Positions 42,566-51,007 of a DNA stretch of 64,000 nucleotides are shown here, one piece after another. Position 1 is the first letter of the stretch, and each line of letters begins with the position of its first letter. A model generated the notes under the pieces. It saw only the letters and a list, made by a program, of their open reading frames with translations, had not been told where the DNA came from and did no database searches. A program made the translations under genes and the position numbers. This DNA comes from Piscinibacter sp. XHJ-5 (GTDB taxonomy: Bacteria; Pseudomonadota; Gammaproteobacteria; Burkholderiales; Burkholderiaceae_C). The stretch is taken from the NCBI RefSeq assembly GCF_029855045.1, contig NZ_CP123228.1:186001-250000 (forward strand). Reading direction: 5' to 3'.

Positions 42566-43021
42566 CTAAAGGGCCATGGTGCCGCGGCAGCGCGCTGACC
42601 CGCAGCGGCAGACGTAGCGCGCCGGATCGTCCCCGCCGACGTCCAGCCGGTAGTCGATGGACAGCTCCTCGCCCGCGCGGATGCGGCGCTTCGTGCGGAT
42701 GACGATGTCGAGCTCGCCGTCGTCTGCCATCTCCTCGTTCGCCTGGCAGTTGGGCTCGCACGAGTGGTTGATGTGGCGCGTGGCGTTGCCGCCGTCCGCG
42801 GCGTCGATCAGCGTGCCGTCCGACAAGCCGAAGACATACGTCATCTCCCGCTCCGGCGGCCGCTCGCGCAGCTCTTCGGGGCCATAGCGGCGCCCTTCGT
42901 AGACGCCGACCCGCCATCCCGGCGGCAGGCTGCGCAGCGCGAAGACGCCTTCGCCGTGGATGGTGCTGGGGCGCACTTCCACGGCGACGGCGCCGGCCAG
43001 CGGGGTCAGGACGGCGTTCAT
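42566..43021 (-). CDS. SET-domain protein-lysine methyltransferase-like protein
   Basis: 151 residues from ATG 43021. SET motifs are complete: HGEGVFALRSL, ATRHINHSCEPNC (NHSCEPNC at 85-92), GEELSIDY (117-124) and a post-SET zinc motif CRCGSARCRG (Cys 138, 140, 145). These residues bind S-adenosylmethionine and the target lysine. Bacterial SET proteins are sporadic; known ones modify host histones or bacterial proteins. Target unknown here. Single gene, divergent from cytochrome c' (193 bp gap). Confidence 0.88.
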   Translation of the reverse strand: MNAVLTPLAGAVAVEVRPSTIHGEGVFALRSLPPGWRVGVYEGRRYGPEELRERPPEREMTYVFGLSDGTLIDAADGGNATRHINHSCEPNCQANEEMADDGELDIVIRTKRRIRAGEELSIDYRLDVGGDDPARYVCRCGSARCRGTMAL

Positions 43022-43214
43022 CGTCGGATGCGAACGGGATCGAGGCCGTGGTTGCGGCAAGGCGCGTACCCGGGCACAGTTCTTCTCATCATGATCGACC
43101 ATCGGGGGCGATCGCTTGTTTCAGGAAGAAGCGGGGGGTTCCATGCGTACACGGTTCGATCTCGTTCGCTGTTCGAATCCCTCCCACCACTTCGACGAAG
43201 GAAAGGAAAGCCGC

Positions 43215-43664
43215 ATGAAAGTCCGATTGCTCTGCCTGGCCGCCCTCGGCCTGGCCACCTCGCTGCCTGCCGCAGCCCAGTTCGCCAAGCCGGAGGACGC
43301 GATCAAGTATCGCCAGGGCGGCATGGCGGTGATGGGCGCGCATTTCGGCCGGCTCGGTGCGATGGCGCAAGGCAAGGTGCCGTTCGACGCGAAAGCCGCT
43401 GCCGACAACGCCGAGGTCGTCGCCTTCGTCTCGCGACTGCCCTTCGCCGGCTTCGTGGAGGGCACCGACAAGGGCAACACCAAGGCCAAGCCCGAGATCT
43501 GGAAGGAGCCTGACAAGTTCAAGGCCAACGCCTCCCGCATGCAGGAGGAGGTCGCCAAGCTCAACGTCGCCGCCAAGAGCGGCAATCCCGATCAGGTCAA
43601 GGCTGCCTTTGGCGAGGCGGCCAAGACCTGCAAGAGCTGCCACGACGACTTCCGGGAGAAGTGA
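43215..43664 (+). CDS. Cytochrome c' (four-helix bundle)
   Basis: 149 residues. A signal peptide (VRLLCLAALGLATSLPAAAQ) is followed by a helical protein with the heme motif at the extreme C-terminus, CKSCH (139-143) in TCKSCHDDFREK. This position is diagnostic of the cytochrome c' family. It binds NO or CO in the periplasm and protects against nitrosative stress. Ribosome site GAAGGAAAGG precedes ATG 43215. Convergent with glcF. Confidence 0.9.
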   Translation: MKVRLLCLAALGLATSLPAAAQFAKPEDAIKYRQGGMAVMGAHFGRLGAMAQGKVPFDAKAAADNAEVVAFVSRLPFAGFVEGTDKGNTKAKPEIWKEPDKFKANASRMQEEVAKLNVAAKSGNPDQVKAAFGEAAKTCKSCHDDFREK

Positions 43665-43673
43665 TCCCCGGCA

Positions 43674-44906
43674 TCACCGCAACGCCTCGTCCAGCACCTC
43701 CACCCAGTGCCGCACCGGCGTGGCGGTGCCGCTCTGCAGATGCTGGATGCACCCGACGTTGGCCGACACGATGACCTGGGGCTTCAGCGGCGCGAGCTGC
43801 GCCAGCTTGCGGTCGCGCAAGGTGATCGCCATCTCGGGCTGCAGCACCGAGTAGGTCCCGGCCGATCCGCAGCAGAGGTTGCTTTCGTGCGGCGCCAGCT
43901 TCACCTCGAAGCCGAGCGCCGGCAGGTGTGTCTCGACCAGCCCGCGCAGGTTCTGTCCGTGCTGCAGCGTGCAGGGCGGATGGAAGGCCAGCGGCGTGGT
44001 GCCGTGGGGCTGCAGCCGCTCGCGCAGCAGCGGCACGAGCTCGGGCAGCAGCTCGCTCAGGTCGCGGGTGAGCTCGGCGATGCGCCGCGCCTTGTCCGCA
44101 TACGCCGGGTCGTGCGCCAGCGCATGGCCGTAGTCCTTGACCGTCACGCCGCAACCGGAGGCGTTCATGACGATCGCCTCGACGCGGCCCGAGGACACCA
44201 GCGGCCACCACGCATCGATGTTGCGTCGCATGTCGTCCAGGCCGCCCTCGGGATCGTTCAGGTGCAGCCGGATCGCGCCGCAGCAGCCGGCCTCCTTCGC
44301 GACAAGCGTCTGGATGCCGGCTGCATCCAGCACGCGGGCGGTGGCGCTGTTGATGTTGGGCAGCATCGCCGGCTGCACGCAGCCGGCGAGCAGCAGCACG
44401 GCGCGTGCATGCTCGCGTGTGGGCCAGCGATGCGCGCCGGGCCCCGACTTCACTGCCACCTTTGCCTTCAGCGCCGCCGGCAAGAGCGGCCGCACCGCCT
44501 GTCCCAGCTTCATCGCGGGCGCGAACAGCGGCGACGTGAGCCCCTCCTTCAGCAGCCAGCGCACTGCACGCTCGCCGCCTGGCCGCGGCACGCGCTCCTC
44601 GACGATCCGGCGCCCGATCTCCACGAGGTGGCCGTAGTCGACGCCCGAAGGGCAGGTCGTCTCGCAATTGCGGCAGGTCAGGCAGCGGTCCAGGTGGATT
44701 TGCGTCCGGCGCGTCGGCTCGTGGCCCTCGAGCACCTGCTTCATCAGGTAGATGCGGCCGCGCGGCCCGTCGAGCTCGTCGCCCAGCACCTGGTAGGTGG
44801 GGCAGGTGGCGGTGCAGAACCCGCAATGCACGCACTTGCGCAGGATGCCTTCGGCTTCCCGGCCCGCCGGCGTGTCCTTGAATTCGTCGGAAAGTTGCGT
44901 TTGCAT
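43674..44906 (-). CDS. glcF: Glycolate oxidase iron-sulphur subunit GlcF
   Basis: 410 residues. Two [4Fe-4S] motifs, CVHCGFCTATCPT and CLTCRNCETTCPSG, occupy the first 110 residues. Two CCG domains follow (AGCVQPA..KEAGCCGA and HPPCTLQH..ESNLCCGS). It carries electrons from GlcD/E to the quinone pool. Last gene of glcD-glcE-glcF; starts 7 bp after glcE. Confidence 0.93.
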   Translation of the reverse strand: MQTQLSDEFKDTPAGREAEGILRKCVHCGFCTATCPTYQVLGDELDGPRGRIYLMKQVLEGHEPTRRTQIHLDRCLTCRNCETTCPSGVDYGHLVEIGRRIVEERVPRPGGERAVRWLLKEGLTSPLFAPAMKLGQAVRPLLPAALKAKVAVKSGPGAHRWPTREHARAVLLLAGCVQPAMLPNINSATARVLDAAGIQTLVAKEAGCCGAIRLHLNDPEGGLDDMRRNIDAWWPLVSSGRVEAIVMNASGCGVTVKDYGHALAHDPAYADKARRIAELTRDLSELLPELVPLLRERLQPHGTTPLAFHPPCTLQHGQNLRGLVETHLPALGFEVKLAPHESNLCCGSAGTYSVLQPEMAITLRDRKLAQLAPLKPQVIVSANVGCIQHLQSGTATPVRHWVEVLDEALR

Positions 44907-44913
44907 TGCCGCC

Positions 44914-46011
44914 TCAGAGTCCGGGGTACAGCCGGCCGGGGTTGAAGATGCCCGCGGGATCGAAGGCCTTCTTCAGGTCCCGGTGCAGGCGGTCCAGCGG
45001 CGACTGCAGCGGCGCGAACACGCCGGCCGACTTGTCGAGCGCGCGAAACAGCGTCGCATGGCCGCCCGCGCGGATCGCGGCATCGCGCACGACGCCCGCG
45101 CCGGCGTCGGTGACGAGCCAGCGCTGGGCACCGCCCCATTCGATGAGCTGCGGGCCGCCGAGCTCGATCGGCGCAGCGGTGGAGGGCAGCGACAGGCGCC
45201 ACAGCGCGCTGCTGCCCGCGTTGACGGCGTCGCGCGCATGTTCGAAGAAGTCGTCGCCGTGGTTGCGCACGCCCTGCCAGAACGCTGCGGCGAACTCCGG
45301 CTCGACGAGCTCGCCGCCCAGTGCGGTGATCGCTGCATCGACGGCCGCCTGGGCGCCGCGCAGCCGCAGCAGCAGCGTGCCGCTCCACCAGGCGCTGGCC
45401 GACAGCGGCAGCGGACGTCCCGCCCATTCATTGAGGCGCCGCAGTGCGTCGGCCTGGCTCATTCGAAAGCGCAGCGTGGCCGTGGCCGGAGCGACGGGCA
45501 GCACCTTCAGCGAGACCTCCAGGATCACGCCCAGCACGCCGAGCGAGCCGGCGAGCAGGCGCGACACGTCGTAGCCGGCGACGTTCTTCATGACCTGGCC
45601 GCCGAAGCTCAGCACCTCGCCGCGGCCGTTGAGCAGCGTGGCGCCCAGCACGTAGTCGCGCACCGCGCCGACTGCCGCGCGCGACGGACCCGAGAGGCCG
45701 GCGGCGACCATGCCGCCGACGGTGGTGCCCGGCGCGTAATGCGGCGGCTCGAACGCCAGGCACTGTCCGCGCTCGGCCAGGGTCGCTTCGAGCCTGGCCA
45801 GCGAGGTGCCGCAGCGTGCCGTGACGACCAGCTCGGTCGGCTCGTAGCTGGAGATGCCCTCCAGCACGGTGGTGTCGAGCAGCTCGCCTTGCGGTCTCTC
45901 GCCGTAGAAGTCCTTGGTGCCGCCCCCGCGGATGCACAGTTGCGCGCCGGCCGATTGCGCCGATTGCACGCGGTCGATGAGGCGCTGCAGCGCAGGGTCG
46001 GTGGCGTCCAC
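44914..46011 (-). CDS. glcE: Glycolate oxidase FAD-binding subunit GlcE
   Basis: 365 residues from GTG 46011. No ATG is available near the start; a CTG overlapping the glcD TGA (46020) is an alternative, giving three more residues. FAD_binding_4 features: AQLCIRGGGTKDFYG, APGTTVGGMVAAGLSGPSRA, GAVRDYVLGATLLNGRGEVL, GGQVMKNVAGYDVSRLLAGS and the terminal FDPAGIFNPGRLYPGL. It is a truncated relative of GlcD that completes the flavin subunit. Confidence 0.88.
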   Translation of the reverse strand: MDATDPALQRLIDRVQSAQSAGAQLCIRGGGTKDFYGERPQGELLDTTVLEGISSYEPTELVVTARCGTSLARLEATLAERGQCLAFEPPHYAPGTTVGGMVAAGLSGPSRAAVGAVRDYVLGATLLNGRGEVLSFGGQVMKNVAGYDVSRLLAGSLGVLGVILEVSLKVLPVAPATATLRFRMSQADALRRLNEWAGRPLPLSASAWWSGTLLLRLRGAQAAVDAAITALGGELVEPEFAAAFWQGVRNHGDDFFEHARDAVNAGSSALWRLSLPSTAAPIELGGPQLIEWGGAQRWLVTDAGAGVVRDAAIRAGGHATLFRALDKSAGVFAPLQSPLDRLHRDLKKAFDPAGIFNPGRLYPGL

Positions 46012-46016
46012 GAACT

Positions 46017-47528
46017 TCAGAATCGCGGGATGTCGGCGAACGGCAGCAGGCCGCGCCGTACGTGCATCTTTCCGTACTCGGCGCAGCGCGACAGCGTCGG
46101 GATGACCTTGCCGGGATTGAGCAGCTCCTTGCGGTCGAAGGCGTGCTTGAGCGCCAGCATCTGCTCGCGCTCGGCCGGCGAGAACTGCACGCACATCGAC
46201 GACAGCTTCTCGATGCCGACGCCGTGCTCGCCGGTCACCGTGCCGCCGAGCGCCACGCTGGTCTCGAGGATGTCGGCGCCGAACAGCTCGCAGCGGCGCA
46301 GCTGGTCGGGGTCGTTGGCGTCGAACAGGATCAGCGGATGCAGGTTGCCGTCGCCGGCATGGAACACGTTGACGCAGCGCAGGTCGTAGCGGCGCTCCAT
46401 CGCCGCGATGGCGATGAGGATGTCGGCCAGCCGCTTGCGCGGGATCGTCGAGTCCATGCACATGTAGTCGGGACTGATGCGCCCGCTGGCGGGAAAGGCG
46501 TTCTTGCGCCCGCTCCAGAAGCGCAGGCGCTGCGCCTCGTCGGCGCTGACCTGGATGCCGCTGGCCCCGCTGGCGCGCAGCACCTCGACCATGCGGGCGA
46601 TCTCCTCGTCCACCTCTTCCGGCGTGCCGTCGCTCTCGCACAGCAGGATGGCCGCGGCGTCCAGGTCGTAGCCGGCGTGCACGAAGTCCTCGACCGCCGC
46701 GGTCATCGGCTTGTCCATCATCTCGAGGCCGGCCGGCACGATGCCGGCAGCGATGACGTTGGCCACCGCGTCGCCGGCGTGGCGGATGTCGTCGAAGCTG
46801 GCCATGATGCAGCGCGCCACCTGGGGCAGCGGAATCAGCCTGACCGTGACCTCGGTGATGACGGCCAGCATGCCTTCGCTGCCGACGATCACGCAGAGCA
46901 GATCGAGTCCGGCGGCGTCGAGCGCGCCGCTGCCGAACTCGACCGGCTGGCCCTCGACGGTATAGCCGCGCACGCGCAGCACGTTGTGCAGCGTGAGCCC
47001 GTATTTCAGGCAATGCACGCCGCCGGAGTTCTCGGCAACGTTGCCGCCGATGGTGCAGGCGATCTGGCTGCTCGGGTCGGGGGCGTAGTAAAGGCCGTGC
47101 GACCTGGCGGCTTCGCTGATCGCGAGGTTGCGCACGCCGCACTGCACGCGCGCCGTGCGCGACAGAGGATCGATCTCGACGATCTGCTTGAACTTGGCCA
47201 GGCTGAGCGTGACGCCCAGCGCGTGCGGCAGCGCGCCGCCCGACAGGCCCGTTCCGGCGCCGCGCGCGACCACCGGCACGCCGAGGCGGTGGCAGGTGCG
47301 CAGCACGGCCGCCACCTGGTCCTCGGTCTCGGGCAGCGCAACCACGAGCGGTTGCTGGCGGTATGCGGTGAGTCCGTCGCACTCGTACGGCACGGTGTCT
47401 TCCGACTGCCACAGCAAGGCGTGCGCGGGCAGATGGGCCGACAGCTCGGCGACCACCACGGCCTGGCGCTGCGTGCGATCGGCGCGGCTGGCGGGCTCGG
47501 CGTGCGGGGCGGCTTTCACGTCTGGCAA
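46017..47528 (-). CDS. glcD: Glycolate oxidase catalytic subunit GlcD
   Basis: 503 residues. FAD-binding region VPVVARGAGTGLSGGALPHA, APDPSSQIACTIGGNVAENS and VIVGSEGMLAVITEVTVRL; C-terminal FAD-oxidase domain with VFHAGDGNLHPLILFD and GGTVTGEHGVGIEKLSSM. It oxidises glycolate (and D-lactate in some members) to glyoxylate. A dedicated D-lactate dehydrogenase would not have GlcE and GlcF subunits, so glycolate oxidase is preferred. First of the glc genes, 67 bp after the FIST gene on the same strand. Confidence 0.93.
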   Translation of the reverse strand: MPDVKAAPHAEPASRADRTQRQAVVVAELSAHLPAHALLWQSEDTVPYECDGLTAYRQQPLVVALPETEDQVAAVLRTCHRLGVPVVARGAGTGLSGGALPHALGVTLSLAKFKQIVEIDPLSRTARVQCGVRNLAISEAARSHGLYYAPDPSSQIACTIGGNVAENSGGVHCLKYGLTLHNVLRVRGYTVEGQPVEFGSGALDAAGLDLLCVIVGSEGMLAVITEVTVRLIPLPQVARCIMASFDDIRHAGDAVANVIAAGIVPAGLEMMDKPMTAAVEDFVHAGYDLDAAAILLCESDGTPEEVDEEIARMVEVLRASGASGIQVSADEAQRLRFWSGRKNAFPASGRISPDYMCMDSTIPRKRLADILIAIAAMERRYDLRCVNVFHAGDGNLHPLILFDANDPDQLRRCELFGADILETSVALGGTVTGEHGVGIEKLSSMCVQFSPAEREQMLALKHAFDRKELLNPGKVIPTLSRCAEYGKMHVRRGLLPFADIPRF

Positions 47529-47595
47529 TGTACCGCGCGGGGTGGTGTGCGGCGGGTCAAAGCGGCTTTGACTTCGCGGCCGGGAATGCCGGCCA

Positions 47596-48774
47596 TCACG
47601 TGAACACGGTCAACACTCCCGTGTACCCGTAGACGTGATGCCGCGCGATCTCGCCGTTGGCGAAGAAGCCCGCCAGCGGCACGTCTCCCAGCGCATGGCG
47701 CACGATCGCCAGCTCGGCGGACGGCGCGCCGAAATGCGGGCCGCCGCGGCCGGCACAGCTCACGTACACCGCGCCGGCGATGTGCCGGGGCGCATCGGAC
47801 TCCAGCTCCTCGCGGATTTCGGTGCAGATGCGCACCAGGTCGCGTCGGGCGGCGTCGGTGTGGCGGGCGCAGAAGGCCAGCTGCGAACCCTGGGGCGCGA
47901 TGTCGCCGATCGCGATCGCCCGCCGGGCGGGGTCCAGTCCCACCAGGTGGCGCACGCGGGTGTCGGTGCCGAACTGGCCCGGCCTCGCGAGCACGTCGTC
48001 GAAGGGGTCCGACAGCCCCACGAGGGTCTGTCGAAGCCGCGGCAGCGCCTTGCGCGGGTCGTCGCCGTCGACGGCCAGGTCGCGCAGCAGGCAGTCGAGC
48101 GCCGGCGCGCCATCGAGCGAGACGACGACATTGCGCTCGGCCTCCGTCACGTGACGCACCGGCCCGACCGGCTGGCAGCCCTGCGTCACGCGGGACACCA
48201 GCGGCACCTCGGCGCTGAAGGCGACGCCGGACAGGCCACCGTCGAACACGGCGTCGGCGATGTGCAGGCAGCGCCCGAGGCGCGCGCCATCCTCCTCGGC
48301 ACGCGCCGACGCCAAGCCGCCGAACAGGTATCCGGTGGCCGTGCGGCCGGCCAGCTCGCCGACCAGTTCGCCGAGATCGGCGGTGGCGGGGTCGGCATGC
48401 ACCTGCGCGGTGGCGGCATCGAAGCGCTCGGTCGAGGCGCCGAGCGGCTGCACGCCGGAGAACAGCCGGAAGTGCTCCCGCGGCACGTCGCCGAGCATGA
48501 GGACGACCGCCGGCTCGTCGATGTACTCGACCCCATTGGCGCACACGCCCACGCCCACTGCGCCCACCCATGCCACCCCCGGCCAGCGCGCGCTCAGCTC
48601 GGCCAGCACGCTTTCCGCCTGGGTGGCGAAGTGGTCGGTGAGGTAAAGCCATCCCAGCGTCGGCTCGCCGACGAAGCCCGGGCGGCCGCGCCGAGCCTCG
48701 ATCTGCGCAGCGGCCAGCGCCACGGCCATGTGGGAATCCGGATGCGTGGCGTGAGCGTTCAGGAACTGCGTCAT
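47596..48774 (-). CDS. FIST N and C domain protein
   Basis: 392 residues. The FIST_N domain (about 30-215) and FIST_C domain (about 225-370) are recognisable by VAWVGAVGVGVCANGVEYID, FGGLASARAEEDG, GLSGVAFSAEVPLVSRVTQG, CQPVGPVRHVTEAERNVVV and AVYVSCAGRGGPHFGAPSAE. FIST domains are sensory domains thought to bind small ligands such as amino acids. Here no output domain is fused, so it acts alone or with a partner. Same strand as phaM upstream (28 bp). Confidence 0.88.
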   Translation of the reverse strand: MTQFLNAHATHPDSHMAVALAAAQIEARRGRPGFVGEPTLGWLYLTDHFATQAESVLAELSARWPGVAWVGAVGVGVCANGVEYIDEPAVVLMLGDVPREHFRLFSGVQPLGASTERFDAATAQVHADPATADLGELVGELAGRTATGYLFGGLASARAEEDGARLGRCLHIADAVFDGGLSGVAFSAEVPLVSRVTQGCQPVGPVRHVTEAERNVVVSLDGAPALDCLLRDLAVDGDDPRKALPRLRQTLVGLSDPFDDVLARPGQFGTDTRVRHLVGLDPARRAIAIGDIAPQGSQLAFCARHTDAARRDLVRICTEIREELESDAPRHIAGAVYVSCAGRGGPHFGAPSAELAIVRHALGDVPLAGFFANGEIARHHVYGYTGVLTVFT

Positions 48775-48802
48775 CGCTCTTCCGCCGGCGGCGGCCCTGC
48801 GC

Positions 48803-49483
48803 TCAGGTCTTGTTCTTGGAGGCGGCGCGCTTGCGCGAGCCGCCGGTGCTCTTGCGTGCGGCCTGCGCCACGTTGCCCGGCACCGCCACGGCCTTCTTCA
48901 AGGTCTGCCCCGCGGCATCGAAGCTCTGCTTGACCATGGAGCCGGCGAGATTCTTCGCCGCATCGGTGGCGGTGTCCTTCATCGCGCTGGCCGCGAGCTG
49001 GGTGAACTGCTTGGTGAGGGCGCCCCACCATTGCATCGGGTCGACCGCCGCCGCCGCCGCGGCCTCCGAGGCCGTGGCGCCCGCGGTCTTGCGTGCGGAC
49101 TTGGGCGTGGCGGCCGGCTTGGCAGGTTCGGCGGGGGGAGCCGGCGGGGGCGCAGACGGGGCAGGCGTGTCGGCAGTGCCCGGGATGCGGATCTTCAGCG
49201 ACTCGCGCAGGTCGTCCATCTGCACGTTCATGGTCTTCAGCGTCGACAGCGTCATGCGCTGCACTTCGAGCGCCTGGATGGTCGCGCCCAGCATGCGCGC
49301 GTTCTGCTCGAGCCAGAACTGCACGGTGCGCAACTCCTCGATGCGCTTTTCGAGCTCCTCGGGGTTCAGCGTGGGAGCGACCCACTGGCCGATGTTGGGC
49401 AGGGCAGAACCGGCGTTCTTCACGAGGCCCTGGAGGAAATCGAAACCCGGTACCAGTTTCGTGAAGGCGGGAGCGTCGGCCAT
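48803..49483 (-). CDS. phaM: PHA granule-associated protein PhaM-like
   Basis: 226 residues. The N-terminal domain PGFDFLQGLVKNAG...WVAPTLNPEELEKRIEELRT and WLEQNARMLGATIQALEVQR matches PhaM of Cupriavidus. The middle is an Ala/Pro-rich linker, and the C-terminus is basic (KSTGGSRKRAASKNKT), like the DNA-binding PAKKA tail of PhaM. PhaM activates PHA synthase and tethers granules to the nucleoid. Separate from phaCAB, which is not in this window. Confidence 0.85.
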   Translation of the reverse strand: MADAPAFTKLVPGFDFLQGLVKNAGSALPNIGQWVAPTLNPEELEKRIEELRTVQFWLEQNARMLGATIQALEVQRMTLSTLKTMNVQMDDLRESLKIRIPGTADTPAPSAPPPAPPAEPAKPAATPKSARKTAGATASEAAAAAAVDPMQWWGALTKQFTQLAASAMKDTATDAAKNLAGSMVKQSFDAAGQTLKKAVAVPGNVAQAARKSTGGSRKRAASKNKT

Positions 49484-49581
49484 GAGGTCTCCTGGGGCAC
49501 TGTTGTTGTTCGAGGATTGTGCATGGCTTGCGCACGCGGCGCCATCCGCGTCGGCCCGCCGCGCCTAGTCGGTGAATCGAC

Positions 49582-50526
49582 CTACCTGAACTCGACCCGC
49601 TCGACCGCATACCCGCGCTGCCTCAGCAGCGTCGGCAACCCCAGCGGTCCGATCATGTGCAGGCTGCCCACCGCGGCGAAGACCCGCCTGCCGCCCCGGT
49701 GCAACTGGTCGATGCGCTCCGCGATCGCCGGGTTGCGATCGTCGAGCAGTCGCCGGTGCATCGCGCGCTCCTCCTCGGTGTCCAGGCACTGGCACCATTT
49801 CTCGTAGTCCTCCAGCTCGGCGAAGCGGCCGTCGGCCCAGACCTCGGCGATGCGGGCCAGCATCGGCGTGGCGCGGCCGCTCTCGAGCTCGGCGAGCACC
49901 TGCTCCACCAGCACCTGCGTCTCGTCGCGGCTGCGCCCGCGCAGGATCGCGAGCTGCAGCTCGGGCGTCTCCAGCGAAGACACCGGCTTGTTCAGGCCGC
50001 GACCCCATCCGGCGATCGCAGAATCGATCGCGTAGGCGGGGTCCAGTCCCTGGTGGCGCGCGGCCATCACCATGAGCGTGGTGGCGACCATCTCGGGCGC
50101 CAGCGTGGCGACGAGCTGCTCCGGGAGGCAGGCGGCCCTCACCTGCGCCTTCAGCCTTTGCGCCAGCTCGCCCGACAGCGCCTGCTGCGGCCGCGGCGCC
50201 ATGCCGGCGCGCAGCCGCTCGATGACCTCGGGATCGAGCATGTCGAGCTCCAGCGCGACCAGGTCGCTGGCGCGCACGGCGGCCATCAGCGTCGGGCCGG
50301 GATACGTCCATTCGAGCCTGGCGATGTGCACCGTGCCGTAGAGGTAGGAGGCGCGGCCGTCCTTGCTCAGGCGCCACAGGAAGCCGCGGTCGCGTGCCGT
50401 CTTCATGCCGGCCTGCAGCTGCTGGGCCGTCGGCGGCTGCGCGACCGGCGGGCAGTCGATCGGGGCTTGCCCCCATGCGCATGCGGCCAGTGCGAATGTC
50501 AGGAGAAAGGCGAACCACCGCTTCAT
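49582..50526 (-). CDS. TraB/GumN-family protein, exported
   Basis: 314 residues with a signal peptide (RWFAFLLTFALAACAWG). TraB family motifs: SYLYGTVHIARLEWTYPGPT near the N-terminus and FAAVGSLHMIGPLGLPTLLR near the C-terminus (paired GT/SxH motifs). These conserved residues suggest a metal-dependent peptidase-like fold; activity is not proven. Its start overlaps the aspartyl protease stop (ATGA, 50523-50526). Last of a FAH / protease / TraB unit. Confidence 0.85.
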   Translation of the reverse strand: MKRWFAFLLTFALAACAWGQAPIDCPPVAQPPTAQQLQAGMKTARDRGFLWRLSKDGRASYLYGTVHIARLEWTYPGPTLMAAVRASDLVALELDMLDPEVIERLRAGMAPRPQQALSGELAQRLKAQVRAACLPEQLVATLAPEMVATTLMVMAARHQGLDPAYAIDSAIAGWGRGLNKPVSSLETPELQLAILRGRSRDETQVLVEQVLAELESGRATPMLARIAEVWADGRFAELEDYEKWCQCLDTEEERAMHRRLLDDRNPAIAERIDQLHRGGRRVFAAVGSLHMIGPLGLPTLLRQRGYAVERVEFR

Positions 50527-51005
50527 GCGCCGGGCCCCAGGTCGATGGTCAGTACGCCGTCGCGCTGGCGCCAATGCAGCCGGCCCAGCACGTTCATGCC
50601 CAGCAGCGGCGCGTCCAGCGCCGGCAGCGCGACGATGCGCAGCCGCTCGGCCCGCACCCCGCCGTCGAGCACGATGTCGGCGCGGGTCGCATGGCCGCGC
50701 GCGATGCCGCCAGCGGTGCTCGATTCGACCTCCTGCTCCAGCGGCAGTCGCAGCTCGCGCGCCAGGGCGGCCGGGATCGCGGTGCCGCTGGCACCGGTGT
50801 CGATCAGAAAGTCGACGGGCCGGCCGTTGATCGTGCCTGGCCAGTGGTAGTGGCCGTCGGCGGCGCGCCGGATCTCCACCCGCCCGCCTTCGGCCTGGAA
50901 GCGCGTCTGCTGCTGCTCGCGCAGCCACCACTGGATGCCGACGAACACGGCCAACCCCACCAGCAGCCAGCCGGTGACGACCTTCAGCGTGTGCGGGTGA
51001 TCCAT
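50523..51005 (-). CDS. Membrane-anchored retropepsin-like aspartyl protease
   Basis: 160 residues. One N-terminal span (VVTGWLLVGLAVFVGIQWWL, about 9-28) anchors a retropepsin-fold domain with the active-site DTGAS (D69) in FLIDTGASGTAIP and the C-terminal LLGMNVLGRLHWRQRDGVL. It is the single-domain clan AA type that works as a dimer, facing the periplasm. Coupled to TraB by ATGA and 2 bp after the FAH stop. Confidence 0.87.
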   Translation of the reverse strand: MDHPHTLKVVTGWLLVGLAVFVGIQWWLREQQQTRFQAEGGRVEIRRAADGHYHWPGTINGRPVDFLIDTGASGTAIPAALARELRLPLEQEVESSTAGGIARGHATRADIVLDGGVRAERLRIVALPALDAPLLGMNVLGRLHWRQRDGVLTIDLGPGA

Positions 51006-51007
51006 CG

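Noticed and set aside
46017..47528. D-lactate dehydrogenase as the identity of GlcD
   Set aside because: GlcE and GlcF subunits follow, which fits three-subunit glycolate oxidase.
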